From Rhodosporidiobolus odoratus (Eukaryota > Basidiomycota > Microbotryomycetes > Sporidiobolales > Sporidiobolaceae), in NCBI GenBank assembly GCA_034387635.1, contig JAOANU010000017.1, positions 806,001 to 870,000 on the forward strand: a stretch of DNA of 64,000 bases, in the 5' to 3' direction. Shown here piece after piece: positions 11,071 to 20,899 of this stretch (position 1 is its first letter; each line of letters opens with the position of its first letter). A model generated the notes under the pieces. The model did no database searches, was not told the origin of the DNA, and saw only the letters and a list, made by a program, of their open reading frames with translations. A program made the translations under genes and the position numbers.

Positions 11071-12140
11071 ATGGCGCCTCAGGACCATCGCATGCTACGA
11101 ATTACGTTGGAGAACACGGTGCCAACGTTGCATCACGATCTTTCATGGAAGAGAGCCATCGTGGAGCATATTCGAGGTGAGTACACCGGCTGGACCAATA
11201 CGCAGGTGTGGCAAGCCAGCCGGATCCTGCACCACATCAAGAGACTGGCTGCGCAGGCTCACGAGGAACACCGCGACTATGATTACGTTAGTTCCTCCCT
11301 ATGGGTCCTCGCCTTCTGAGCAAGCTCATCGCTGTTTGCTGACCATCCTATGTGCTACAGCCAGCCGCAGACAAGGTGACGAAAGATATGGTAACTGCAA
11401 TCTCTTTCTCCCTCTTGACCTCCCCCCTCTTCTTCTCCACACTCCGCCGTCCTAACGCTAACGGGCCGTGAGCACAGGACATGCCACCATTGGATCCATC
11501 CATGGTCAACGCGCAAAGCATCATCAGCAGGTTCAGCGGGGGTCAGGAAGATTGGGCCGGCCCGATTCGAGCGTGGATCTCTGATCACTGGGACTCGCGG
11601 ACACAATTCGGCAAAGGAGCTCTTGTGGAGGCCTTGCATGAGGTAGAGAAGACCATGGGGGGCAGATGGAACACCCCACGCGACGTACGTCATTGCTACG
11701 GCTATCTGCAGACCGCAGCACATGCTAATATTGTATTGCGCACCCATAGGTAAGTAACCAGAAAATCATCAAGACACTGGACGATAAGCTCGAGAGCATC
11801 AGGAAGGACGAGAAGGCTTTGTCAGAGCCCGAGCTGCCTGACCTGATGGTGAGCTCTGCCAAATCTACGATTCCTCCTCTTCTGCTGTGTTGCCCCCTGT
11901 GCCCGGCTGACTGCAACAACCCTTGTGGTTGAGCTCCTTTGACAGGCTCATCCTGCGGGTTACAACACATTTCACGAAGGCCATACAGGCAGGCCCGCCA
12001 GCAACCCCGCTAATCTCGCCCACGAGCGCGATAATCAAACTTGGTTCCACTCGCTTGGTACAGGCCCTCAAATCGGACGCCGTGCAGCGGCGCATTACCG
12101 TACAACTCAGGCCAGGTGGCAAGCGGGTCAAGGCTGGTAG
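11071..12140 (+). CDS. Unrecognised small multi-exon protein
   Basis: Five exons read well together. ATG 11071 opens MAPQDHRMLRITLENTVP; introns lie at about 11287-11360, 11391-11477, 11684-11750 and 11850-11952, all GT-AG and phase 0 or phase-consistent. The protein is about 245 residues, mostly soluble and charged, with helical stretches (WQASRILHHIKRLAAQAHEE; KTLDDKLESIRKDEKALSE) and a His/Gly/Asn-rich tail ending ARWQAGQGW. No signal peptide or membrane segment is visible. It sits at the left edge of the repeat-rich island. I recognise no family; it may be lineage-specific. Confidence 0.55.
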
Positions 12141-12471
12141 CTTCTAGTCGGTGCGGAGACTTTGAGCATTGAATTCCGGTTTCAAGGGCTCAAAGGCTTG
12201 AAGAGGCTCGAGCGAGATCTGCTTTCTGGAAGCGTGGGCATATCGACATGCAGGGTTTGGATGGAGTGCGTTTGGCGCTCCGCAAGCCTTCTCCCGCGGT
12301 GCGCCTTGGATACACTTTGGCAAACACGAAACTACGGATTTCTTCCCTTTTCCTCCTTCCCTAGCTTTGCAGCTTGCCTCTGAATTGCTGAAACCTAGCT
12401 TGTGCCGGCTCAAGAGCGGTTGAACGCTCATCGGGTCAGGAAGTAAACTCATGGGAAAGAAACAAGTGGTC
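12141..12471. other. Non-coding stretch before a transposon copy
   Basis: This stretch has no persuasive reading frame. It lies between the small multi-exon gene and the degenerate left end of transposon copy A. Confidence 0.4.
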
Positions 12472-13597
12472 TATCCGGGCACTATAAGAAGGCTCCCTAT
12501 TATTAATGTTGCTCTATAAGAAGCAACTTTGCTGTCTCTCACCTCCGTTCTATGGTGTGAAGCAAGAAGCGCCGCTATAAGGAAAAAGCACACTTTGGAA
12601 GGTCAATAAGAATACATATATTAAACCCTCCCTGTTGAGCACCCCCATGTTCCTCAATAGCAGATGTAAGACACTTCTGGTGCCTGTGGCCTTTCTTTTT
12701 GCCCACAAGCCTGAATGGGTTGGAGTCCGGGAGAGGGCAACCTCCTGAGCTTGACTTGTTATGTCGGAGGGGGCTTTGGGGAACGTGGGAATCGATCTTG
12801 CGGGAAAGGTCGAATACGGGCAAGGCGGTGGTTCGGACGGGAACGGACCTAAGCAAGGTAAGGCGGGAAGTAATAAGATTGAACAGTGAAGAAGAAGAAC
12901 TAGAAAGAGCTACGGAAGCATGTTAAATAGTCTACGAGAGAGGCGGGCAGTTTACAACAAAGATGGCGGGAGAGGCAGGCTCGGGGCGCCGGGGCGGGTA
13001 TACTAGCTGAGGCAAGCGGGCGAGGCAAAGAGTGGAGACGAGGCTGACGGGAGGCGAGAGACGGAACGGAAGGAAACCAGGACGAGGAAAAGTATTCGAA
13101 CACAAACGGAGCAGGAGCGGTGAGGACAGGGGGGAGCGGGGAAGGTGTGAACCGTGACATGTTGCCTGCTCCTCTTCCCTTGCTGTCTCTCTCCCTTTGT
13201 CTTGACAGCTATGAGTGTCCTTGCCGCGCTTGTCCTTGACGGGATTGAGGGGATGGCGACATAATTGTCACGGCTATTGCCCTGTCCAAGGACTCCGAGG
13301 CGGTCAAAACCCTTTGCACTGCCTGCCGCTTGCTCACCATCGGGAGGACAGACCATGAGGAGATGTTCACTGACCTTGCTGGACCCAGGTATCGCATTCA
13401 GAGCTGGAGCGGGAGGAGAGGGAGGAGGACGTCCTCAACGAGATGGAGGAGTAGATGGGTGCTTAGACAGAAGCCTTTCCACAGTTCTTTTCTAGACTCT
13501 GCTCTCTGTACACATGCTTAAAGGCTTGCAAGGCTTGCACCTTATCTTGCTTCTCTGTTAAAGGACGAGAGTAGTTTGAACAAAAACAGTCGAACGC

Positions 13598-13665
13598 TCG
13601 GATTCGAACCCTTGACCTTAAGTTTCCGGTCTTTTCAGCTTTGCACCTTGGCTGGCTGGACGTAG
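13598..13665 (-). repeat. tRNA-like promoter-box segment inside transposon copy A
   Basis: Read on the minus strand, an A-box-like segment (AAGGTGCAAAGCT at 13638-13650) is followed about 30 nt later by a near-perfect B box (GGGTTCGAATC at 13601-13611). The same arrangement recurs in copy B at 17565-17617. The flanks do not form a normal acceptor stem, so this is a tRNA-derived head (SINE-like) rather than a working tRNA gene. Confidence 0.45.
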
Positions 13666-13763
13666 GGAAGTTTGGCCTTTTCAACTTCGACCTCTTTTTG
13701 CTCGTTCACAGAGTAGCTATGACCAAAGTAAATTGGATTCTCAAGGAATCAGAACAGTGGCTA

Positions 13764-13859
13764 CAATACGGTATAGGTCAACCTCTGTAAGAAATGCTCC
13801 TCTATAAGAAGCAAGAACCTGATCTCCCGATGTGTTTCTTATAGAGGGAATCTACTGTA
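13764..13859. repeat. Foldback terminus shared by both transposon copies
   Basis: This segment and 17735-17825 share the series GGTATAGGT(C/T)(A/G)ACCTCTGTAA, then CTCTATAAG, then TTCTTATAG or TTCCTTATAG, and finally CTACTGTA. The same upstream context (CAAGGAATCAGA) precedes both. It is the conserved right end of the element family. Confidence 0.6.
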
Positions 13860-14171
13860 TTGGAATGAAAGGCTTGAAGGAGAAACTGGAACTTGCCCTT
13901 CACGTAGACACGCCTGAGAACAATGAAACAAGAGTCCCTGATTGACTTGCAGTGTCTTGTAGACTCCCTTCTTACTTTCACACTTTGCGGATTTATGTTG
14001 ACGGCCTGGGTAGCCGATAAGGAAAAGAAAAACTGTATTATCGGGATCCTCAGCCCAAGGCAGCTCACCATGCATTGTGAAGGAATGATTGCAGAAAATT
14101 CTGACTAGACTCCTTCACAGTTGAATGTAGGTTGCAGCGTCGCCCGCACAGCACACGGACAGAACACAAGC

Positions 14172-16661
14172 TTAGGCTTCGGCAAGTTGCTGCATGAGCT
14201 CAGCTAGCAACGCGTCCACAAGCAAGAACGACGGCGTGACAACGGATACGGACAAACAGTCAGCAAGACTCTCCAATTCCCCCTACGCACATTGTTACGA
14301 TCCAAGCTGAGGCGTTGCCGTCCACACCAAAGGAACAAGCGAAAGACCTCGCTATTCTTGGCAACTTGCTTACCAACTTCCCAATTTTTCTCTTTAACCT
14401 GCTTCGTCAGCAACTTGATGACCCTGTTCTTCTGCGCCGCTTCCTGCTTGGCCTTCTGTAGTTGTTTGGTTAGCAGGGCAAGCCTGTCGCTGGCGGCAGA
14501 AGAGGAAGTCCTGTCAATGGCGGGTCCGGCTGAATTGTCATGACAAAAGGAAAAATGAGTCGAAGAGACGCAGACCTCACGTGCAGGGGTGTTAGCTGCA
14601 GATGCAGATCATAGAGCCTCATGAGTGGACAGCAGCGTCAAGGGGGCTTACACGGGCCTGAACGGGATGCGGACGTGTGGGTGAGAGAGAGAAGGACATA
14701 TCCGCCGCCACCTCTTTTTCAAGCTTTCTCTCTCTCTGTCCTTCAGCCTGAACACTTCCCCCTTCAGCTGATCTTCCCTCTTTCCTTCTCCTTCTTATCC
14801 TTTTCCTCCTGCCTCGCCGTCTCTTATTGATTGGGAGGGGGTGTTGTTTGCAACGAAGTCGACAGAGAGGAAAGATGGAAGTTGAGGGGAGGTAGAAGGA
14901 GGGAGGGGACTTGAATGGCGGCCAGAGAGACTGAGCCGGTTCTCTAAGGCTCAAAACAATCTCTCTGCTTGCTAGGTCGGTAGTACTTTCATAATAGCCT
15001 CTCTCATATGGAATAAAGGCTCATAACAATCTCTCTGCTCTCTGAAGGCTTCTCTTAAGGAAAGGCTTATTTATCTCTTTCGCGACCTCCTTTGCCGCCT
15101 TCGCATCCTTCTCTGCCTCATCCAGCTTCTGCCTGACTCCGCCAAGCTCGAGCTGAATCTTGTTGAGTTTTCCGTCAAAGATGAGACGGTCGGTGTCTGC
15201 GCTTGCTTCGGTGCGCTCTAAGTCTGACTCGAGCTTAGAAACCTGGGCACGGAGCTTGTCGGCCTCGGGTCCTTGTTTGGCCAAAGAGTTGATAGGGGGA
15301 GGTGGCAGTGACATTCTGAGATGCGCTCAGTGTATTGGTGGCCGAGGCATGAGCGGCCCGCAATGCCTTGACCTCCGCTCGACAATGGTCCCGCTCGGAA
15401 GTGAGGGAATTATCTTGAGATAGAAGAAGCTCCTGTGCACGAAAGCACCGACGTGCGGCTTGTCAGTAGAGTCTGTGATCATGCTGAATGATACCAATGA
15501 GCATAGAGGGTGGACATCACGCACCACCCTCCGACTTGGTTTCCCGCCCAATCTCCCTTCCGCCTGGGACGCCTTCTCCTTCCAATTTCTAATCTTGCCG
15601 TTAGCCTCATTGAGCTCTTCTTGCAGCGCCTTGACCCAGCCATCTAGCTTTGAGATGCGCAAACGAGACTCGCAGAGCTGCACAACGGGATTGCAGGCTC
15701 AGTGAATGGTATGCGGAAGAATGGAGAGAGACTTGACGAACCTATTCCGCCTGACTTCTCCCACCTCCCATCTCAAGCTTTCTGTACCTGCTAAGCTCCC
15801 CTTCTTGCATTTTTGCCTCGGCCCGACAAGCTTGTACTGCCTCTTTGAGCCTCTTCCTCGCTCCTTCCATCCTCTTCCCCTCTTTCCCGCTCTCAATCTT
15901 TGCCATCGTTGCGATCGAGAGACAAAGCACAGTCTGGTCAAGCTTCAAGACGAGCAGAGCGGGCGGCAAGCCGGCTGACAAAAAGAGGGCAAGGAAGAGA
16001 ACGAAGGAAGCGAGGGCAGTGTGAGGAGGAGGTAAAGGAGCGCTTCCAGCCTATCAGGAGAGGTGCTTGTCGCTTTTTTGCTGCTCTCGATGACAGTCGA
16101 GGTGTGTTTGGACATCTGCAAACAGTGATATGATGGGTCAAAGGAGTCAGTTGAGAAGGTCAAGACTACGATCACTTCTGCCTTTTGCCTGACTATTGCG
16201 GCTTGATCACGCGCTTGGGATGAAGACAGAGTTCTGACATGAGTGAGAAGGTGGGAACACAGCAGTTGCAGCTCACCTCGCTCTTTCAGACTTTGACCAA
16301 GTCGACCTCGACCTTCTCCGCTCTCCTCATCAGTACGGCCGCATCCTCTTCTTCCTTGCATAGCAGCCGAGAGACTCTTATTGACCTGTAGAGAGTCTGC
16401 AGCCACCTCACGTGGCTTCTCTGCAGAGCCAAGCCTCGCCTCGTACTCAACAAGGCTGAAGAGAGCAGTCAACCTGATTGGGGACGGGCCATGAGACGGA
16501 GAGGAGGCTCGGAGGCGAATGACGAGCGATGGAGGCAGATTGACTCGCTTTGAGTGCGAGGGGCGGGACAGGGACGGGGGTAGGCGGCTCCTGTAGCGAT
16601 ATGAAGCCTCGCTAGAGGCGAGTGAGAACAAAGTGTGAACGGTGTATGGGTTAGCAGTCAA
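14172..16661 (-). CDS. Multi-exon coiled-coil protein in the repeat-rich island
   Basis: Charged heptad-like exons occur in order along the minus strand: VEYEARLGSAEKPREVAADS (about 16450), an Arg/Gln-rich exon ending VRQKAEVI joined in phase to MSKHTSTVIESSKKATS (about 16100), ARKRLKEAVQACRAEAKMQE (about 15850), KLDGWVKALQEELNEANGKI (about 15630), DKLRAQVSKLESDLERTEAS and QKLDEAEKDAKAAKEVAKEI (15080-15270), and LLTKQLQKAKQEAAQKNRVI (about 14450). The last exon ends LVDALLAELMQQLAEA at TAA 14172-14174. Exons lie in different frames and are separated by short introns, so the joins are approximate and the ATG is not resolved. The whole is a long coiled coil without a recognised head domain. A TATA-like box lies upstream at about 16745-16751. 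Confidence 0.5.
14946..15039. repeat. Short direct repeat pair, about 70 bp apart
   Basis: AAGGCTCA(A/T)AACAATCTCTC and a few following bases occur at 14946-14969 and again at 15016-15039. The pair lies within the coiled-coil gene, between readable exons. Confidence 0.6.
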
Positions 16662-16717
16662 CTCAGAAAGGACTACTTACCTAGAGGCGAGAGAGAACAA
16701 AGTGTGAACGGTGAATA
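16612..16717 (-). repeat. 37-bp direct repeat spanning both ends of a candidate intron
   Basis: Near-identical copies lie at 16613-16649 and 16681-16717. On the minus strand each copy ends CTCGCCTCTAG. The upstream copy is followed at once by a GTAAGTAG donor, and the downstream copy supplies the CTAG acceptor, defining a 69-nt candidate intron (16612-16680). It lies in the 5' part of the coiled-coil gene. Confidence 0.5.
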
Positions 16718-16744
16718 AGAGAAAGGAAAGAAAAGAAGACGAGG

Positions 16745-16751
16745 TTATATA
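16745..16751 (-). promoter_or_regulatory. Candidate TATA box of the coiled-coil gene
   Basis: The minus strand reads CCCTATATAACC here, about 30 nt before a pyrimidine-rich leader (TTTCTTTCCTTTCTC) and about 65 nt before the candidate first splice donor. This is the clearest TATA-like promoter element I saw in the window. Confidence 0.4.
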
Positions 16752-17138
16752 GGGAAGTGTAAGTGGCACGACGGACTGTCTCACAATCCTCCCAGGCACG
16801 AAGGTGACACTGACAAAGGAGGGATAGGAACAACTCAGGAAAGGTAGAGACTAACCAAAGAAGTGAAGGAGAACAAGAACCGAAGCGAAGCGAAGCAGGA
16901 AAGAGGGAAGAAAGAATAACAGTAGGGACCCTCTATAACGACCATCCCTATAAAAAAATCCACTCTGTAAGAACCAGAAGTCAGATTCCCTTGCCCGTTG
17001 TATGGTGCCAGGATCAAAACAGCCCTATAGGGAACAAATAGCTGTGGGGAACGAAAGTTTGTTATACTGGATCACAGTATCATGTGCCATAAATCGAAAG
17101 TGTGCATGTGCTAGACCAATAATGCAGTTGGTATTGGA

Positions 17139-17576
17139 CGGATGTTCTTTCATTGTGGCTGAGCCCGCTTTTTGGCCTCCATGCCAACTAGCCGGTTCAA
17201 TTCAGACATGGGCCCAGAAGAGTGAACACCCTTTTTTGCTTGTCTCTTTCTTATCTCATCTATACTTCTGCCTTCTCTCAGTGCTGAAAGGCTTGCAAAC
17301 ATCGTATTCAAGCTGTGACGGTCTTTGCAGGCACTTTCAGAAAGTTCTGAAATATAAAGTGAACCGGGTTCGAACGGATGTTCTTTCATCGTGGCTGAGC
17401 CCGCTTTCTGGCCTACATTTCAACTAGCCGGTTCAATTCACACATCGGCCAAGCAGAGTGAAAACCCTTTTTGCCTGTCTCTCTCTTCTCTCATCTATAC
17501 TCCTGCCTTCTCTCAGTGCTTCTTTGCAGGCACTTTCAAAAAGTTCCGAAATAGAGAAGTGAACCGGGTTCGAACC
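17139..17576. repeat. Tandem duplication inside transposon copy B
   Basis: Unit 1 (17139-17374, 236 bp) and unit 2 (17375-17576, about 202 bp) both begin CGGATGTTCTTTCAT and both end GTGAACCGGGTTCGAAC. The second unit is shorter, having lost a block around GAAAGGCTTGCAAAC. The repeat junction falls exactly at the B-box-like GGGTTCGAAC. Confidence 0.75.
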
Positions 17577-17617
17577 CTCGACCTCGGACTTTCCTTTCTC
17601 TCCGCTTTTATGCCTTA
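17565..17617 (-). repeat. tRNA-like promoter-box segment inside transposon copy B
   Basis: The minus strand carries TAAGGCATAAAAGCGG (A-box-like) and, about 30 nt on, a perfect B-box-type GAGGGTTCGAACCC. It aligns with the segment at 13598-13665 in copy A, including the GGTC(A/G)AGGGTTCGAA run. A truncated B box also lies at 17364-17374, at the end of the first tandem unit. Confidence 0.5.
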
Positions 17618-17869
17618 CCCGGGGGGACTTAGCGAAATACAACCTTCCCAACTTCAAGCTCACTTTCCTCGGTCTATACACTAGCTAGCGAAGAACAGAG
17701 ACAAGTTGTCAAGGAATCAGAGCAAGGGCTACAAGCTGGTATAGGTTGACCTCTGTAATAAACGCCACTCTATAAGGAACAGAGATCCCTCGAACCAGTG
17801 TGTTCCTTATAGGGTGTCCCTACTGTATTCCTCTGACTTGACCTTCCCAAACCAAACATCAACTCCTCC

Positions 17870-18770
17870 TCAAGTCTTTTGCCCACCCTGAACTACTCTC
17901 GCAACTAACAACCTTGTTGGCGCAGCCTTCTTGATCGATTTCACAAAAGGAACGAAGGACTTGGTCCACAATGTTGTTTGTGACTTCGGATTGCCGTCTG
18001 TTTGCGGATGCGCGGAGGAGGAGAAACGAAGATCCGTCCCGAACTTCTCATGAAGAGAACACCAGAAACGGCTGGTGAATTTCGGATCACGGTCTGGAAC
18101 GAGGGAATCTTGAAGACCAAAACGCCGGAAGACGTTGTTGTAGTATCGATCGGCGAGCTCGGCCGCCGACACGGACAAGGTTAAGGGAATGAGAATGACT
18201 GCTCGAGACAGAAAGTCTGTGACCGACAGAATCGAATCAACGATCTCGCCTTGGAAGAGGACGCGGGTAATCCCACGACGAAATCCAGTCACGCAGTAGC
18301 CCACAGATGCGAGGGCACGGCAAGCGGATGAAGCAAGCCAAAAGGCTTGCTGGTAGAGGACTTGTTACGTGCACAGACCTCGCACAACCGCTAGGGTCTT
18401 GACTGCGCCAAAGTGACCCATCGCATCGTACGACTGGCGGACCATGAGCTCTACAAACGTCGGTGATCCTTCAACGGCATTGAGGCAACCGGCAGGACGG
18501 TACAGCTGTGGAGAATCCCCATCAGTGCGGAACAGCAACCCCTCCATCAATGAAAAGAGGGGAAACTGTGATGGCACATCGGGTTTTTTACGACCTAGGG
18601 TGTCCTGTTGCAGAGCTATCAGCAAAGCCAAAGCGAGAGAAGGAGGGAGGGAAGCAATGATAGAGCGAGAGGAAGCGGACTTGCCGGGGTCCGCCAACAC
18701 AGGAGCCACGACTACCTCAGTACAGCGCCCCATTCCCGACTGCAAGGCAAGCACAGCCAGCACCATGCGG
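17870..18770 (-). pseudogene. Decayed Ty3/gypsy-type retrotransposon integrase fragment
   Basis: On the minus strand the zinc-binding region (pattern YDAMGHFGAVKTLAVVRG) lies at about 18370-18450 and the integrase core at about 17900-18230. The core shows two of the catalytic acidic residues in SVTDFLSR and PDRDPKFTSRFW, then AHPQTDG. The frame is broken right after the TDG motif, before the third acidic residue, and again between zinc-binding and core regions, where an in-frame stop is also present. No reverse transcriptase, protease or long terminal repeats were seen nearby. This is a dead relic, described only as found. Confidence 0.75.
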
Positions 18771-19832
18771 TTGAGACTCGTAGTTCCCCTTGCTTCCTCT
18801 TGTCAATGTGGTTTTCTTCCCTTTTCTTTGCGCTGGAACGCTTGAGTTGGTGTGGTATGTGAGACCAAGCCTGTGGTCTCGGCTGTCCAGCAGTGGAGTA
18901 AAGAACAAAGAGGCAACGGAAAGGCCACCATAAATATAACAAGGGCTCCAACAACTGGGAAAATCAAGCTCACTTGGGTGACACCCCTTTAGGGTGTGCC
19001 CCTGACGCGCACATTCCCCACGGTGCACAAACAGCATCAAGCGTGCAAGACAGAGCCAGAGAGGGGAGCGGGGTGTGGTGGAGTGGGGTGTGTAACCGAA
19101 GAGTGGGAAGGAAGCAAGGAGTGGGAAGTGCAAACGTGGGGTCTGTTTTCACCCCGTTCTGGCACAGCTGCAAGCATTGAGAACAGATTAGGACTGCCAC
19201 ATTACTTGTCCAAGTAAGCACCTAGACTCACAATCAGAGGAGAGAGAATTGGAGATAGCCGCAAGCATGGCCCTGTGACGACTCATCTAAGCCACATTCA
19301 GCATTCCGTCAACGCTGCCCCAACTCCCCTCAAAGCTTGCGAAGACCGTGAAGGCTCAGGATCTACCATAGCCAACATGCAAGCCAGAGGCAAGCCGGTA
19401 AGCTGACCTTCTCAATTCTTAATTGAGAGGGAGAGAAAGCCTGGTAGTGTTGAAACAGCAATACCAACCAGTCCGTTGCGAGAGCGAGAGTCAATTTGGA
19501 AATGGGATGACCAGAGATCTAGTTAAGGGAAGCGGAGGTCTTGAGAAGAAGACAGGGAAGGGGAAACAAACAAGCAAAGTAGTGAGCAAGGGGGTTTGCT
19601 ACATAGCTGCCAAGACAAGCTAGTAAGACACTCAAGCAAAAGGAGCAGGAGCAATGTGAGGCAAAAAAAGAGCGAGTGAAAAAAGAGGAAAGAGAGAAAA
19701 TGGCAGATGGAGAGGGGAGGAACAGAGGACGACGAACTAGACCCTGCCTGTGAACAGGTGAATATGGTAAGTCTGGCTAAGATAGACCAAAAGCGACTCT
19801 CTGACAAAGACAAGTAGAGATCAAGTTCAATT
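18771..19832. other. Gene-poor stretch of the repeat-rich island
   Basis: About 1.06 kb contains no convincing exon. Base use differs from the coding neighbours by being more A-rich, with purine runs such as the GAGAGGGAGAGAAAG type near 19425. It may hold further transposon debris from the adjacent integrase relic, but I could not identify any. Confidence 0.35.
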
Positions 19833-20899
19833 TCACTGCTGCTTCTCAAGAACACCCACCTCATACTCCGGAAGAGGCAGGGGGAAGTTTACAAACTGCC
19901 AGTCCTGAGGGAGGCGCTTCACCAAGTACATCTTACCCTTCTCACCCTTGACTGGCGTCCCATTCTCATTGACCTTCAGCTCACCCGACAAGGGCGGGTT
20001 CCAGTACGTTTTCTTCGTCTCAAATACGCACTTAAAGACCACGCTGGCGTCATCACCAGTCTGAATGCTGTGTATGGTAGACAGAAGGCGCTGAGCAGGA
20101 GGGGAGAGGAGGACTCGGTGCTCAGCTTGGCATATCTTCACCGCAATGAGGAGGTAAGGTCCGAGGGAGGTGGTGTTGATGACGATGTCCTCTGCATGAG
20201 GATGTGACTGCTTCAACTTGTTACCATGCCGTTCCATCTCACTTCAAACTGCCGCAGGGGCAGCGGCTCGAGAACCCTGCTCAGCCGCCTGATGCGTCTC
20301 GAGCACCTCAAGACGTTTTTGGGGCCAGTTTTGACCATAACTGTGAAATTCCTGGGCGCGCATTTCAGCCTCCTGTCCGGACTGAAGTGAGGCAAGGCGC
20401 TGATGCTCGGCGGCTTGAGCAGCCTGCGCGATCTGCAGGTGGGTGAGGGGGGGAACATATGTTCAGAATTTGAGAGTTTCATGGTCCGTGACCTCGAGGA
20501 TGCGAGAAGACGAAGGGTCGGCATAGGGCAGGTCCTCTTTGAGAGCGCTGCCAAAGTTGGCCAAGAGCAGGGGATCAGGAGAGAAGAAAGGGTTGGATTT
20601 GCCAAACCCGGGAGGTAGTGTTGGGCAGTGAAGGAGTCAACTTCATGATGAGGGAGGTAAAGCGTGAGCGACGGAGGCTGAACAAGGATGCTGTTGAGAT
20701 GGAGAAGAGTAGTTCCGGGAGGAGCGACTTGGCCAGGATGAAGAGGAGCGCAATGGCCAACACGGAACGAGGAAGAAGGAACGGTGGGATCCAGCACTAG
20801 CGCCGTGCTTGCTAGCTCAACGAGACCATCAGTTGCGAGGTAGGTCTCACTGGCAGCTTGGTGAATGGCTGGCGAGGCCTTGTGGCTGTCAATGCTCAA
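19833..20899 (-). CDS. Unrecognised protein at the right edge of the island
   Basis: Several exon-like frames follow one another. The upstream part has ETYLATDGLVELASTALVLD, then NPFFSPDPLLLANFGSALKE and a helical Gln/Glu/Ala-rich exon (EHQRLASLQSGQEAEMRAQE). The last part, opening at ATG 20237, runs MERHGNKLKQSHPHAED to YEVGVLEKQQ with stop at 19833 and has a beta-rich look (VVFKCVFETKKTYWNPPL). A splice joining the helical exon to the last part is possible but has a weak donor, so this may be two genes. The start codon is unresolved and no family is recognised. Confidence 0.4.

Larger units (their letters stand above)
12472..13859. mobile_element. Non-autonomous TIR DNA transposon, copy A (degenerate left end)
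   Basis: The right end reads inward as CAGTAGATTCCCTCTATAAG and is flanked by TA. Near the left end the motif CTCTATAAGAAG and a following block (centred on a CGTTCTATGGTG-type motif near 12545) match the corresponding part of copy B at 16920. The right terminal ~95 bp can fold back on itself (CTCTATAAGAA at 13799 with TTCTTATAGAG at 13837). CAGTA-type ends and TA target sites are typical of pogo/Tigger-like Tc1-mariner relatives. No transposase frame is present, so the element would depend on a partner elsewhere. The left boundary is uncertain by tens of bases. Confidence 0.55.
16920..17825. mobile_element. Non-autonomous TIR DNA transposon, copy B (both ends preserved)
   Basis: The left end reads CAGTAGGGACCCTCTATAAC; the right end, read inward, is CAGTAGGGACACCCTATAAG. 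TA follows the right end, while the left flank is AA, an imperfect match to the expected TA duplication. The element is about 906 bp, lacks a transposase frame, and shares its subterminal blocks with copy A at 12472-13859. Its middle is occupied by a tandem duplication and the tRNA-like boxes. Terminal sequence and target site point to the pogo/Tigger side of the Tc1-mariner superfamily, by resemblance only. Confidence 0.62.

Noticed and set aside
10709..11455. Plus-strand frame of 248 codons across the end of the disordered-protein gene
   Set aside because: It overlaps the end of one gene and the exons of the next in another frame, and its composition is unlike protein.
13598..13665. Functional tRNA gene
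   Set aside because: The A and B boxes are present but acceptor, D and anticodon stems do not form; a second similar copy lies inside another transposon, so a SINE-like head is the better reading.
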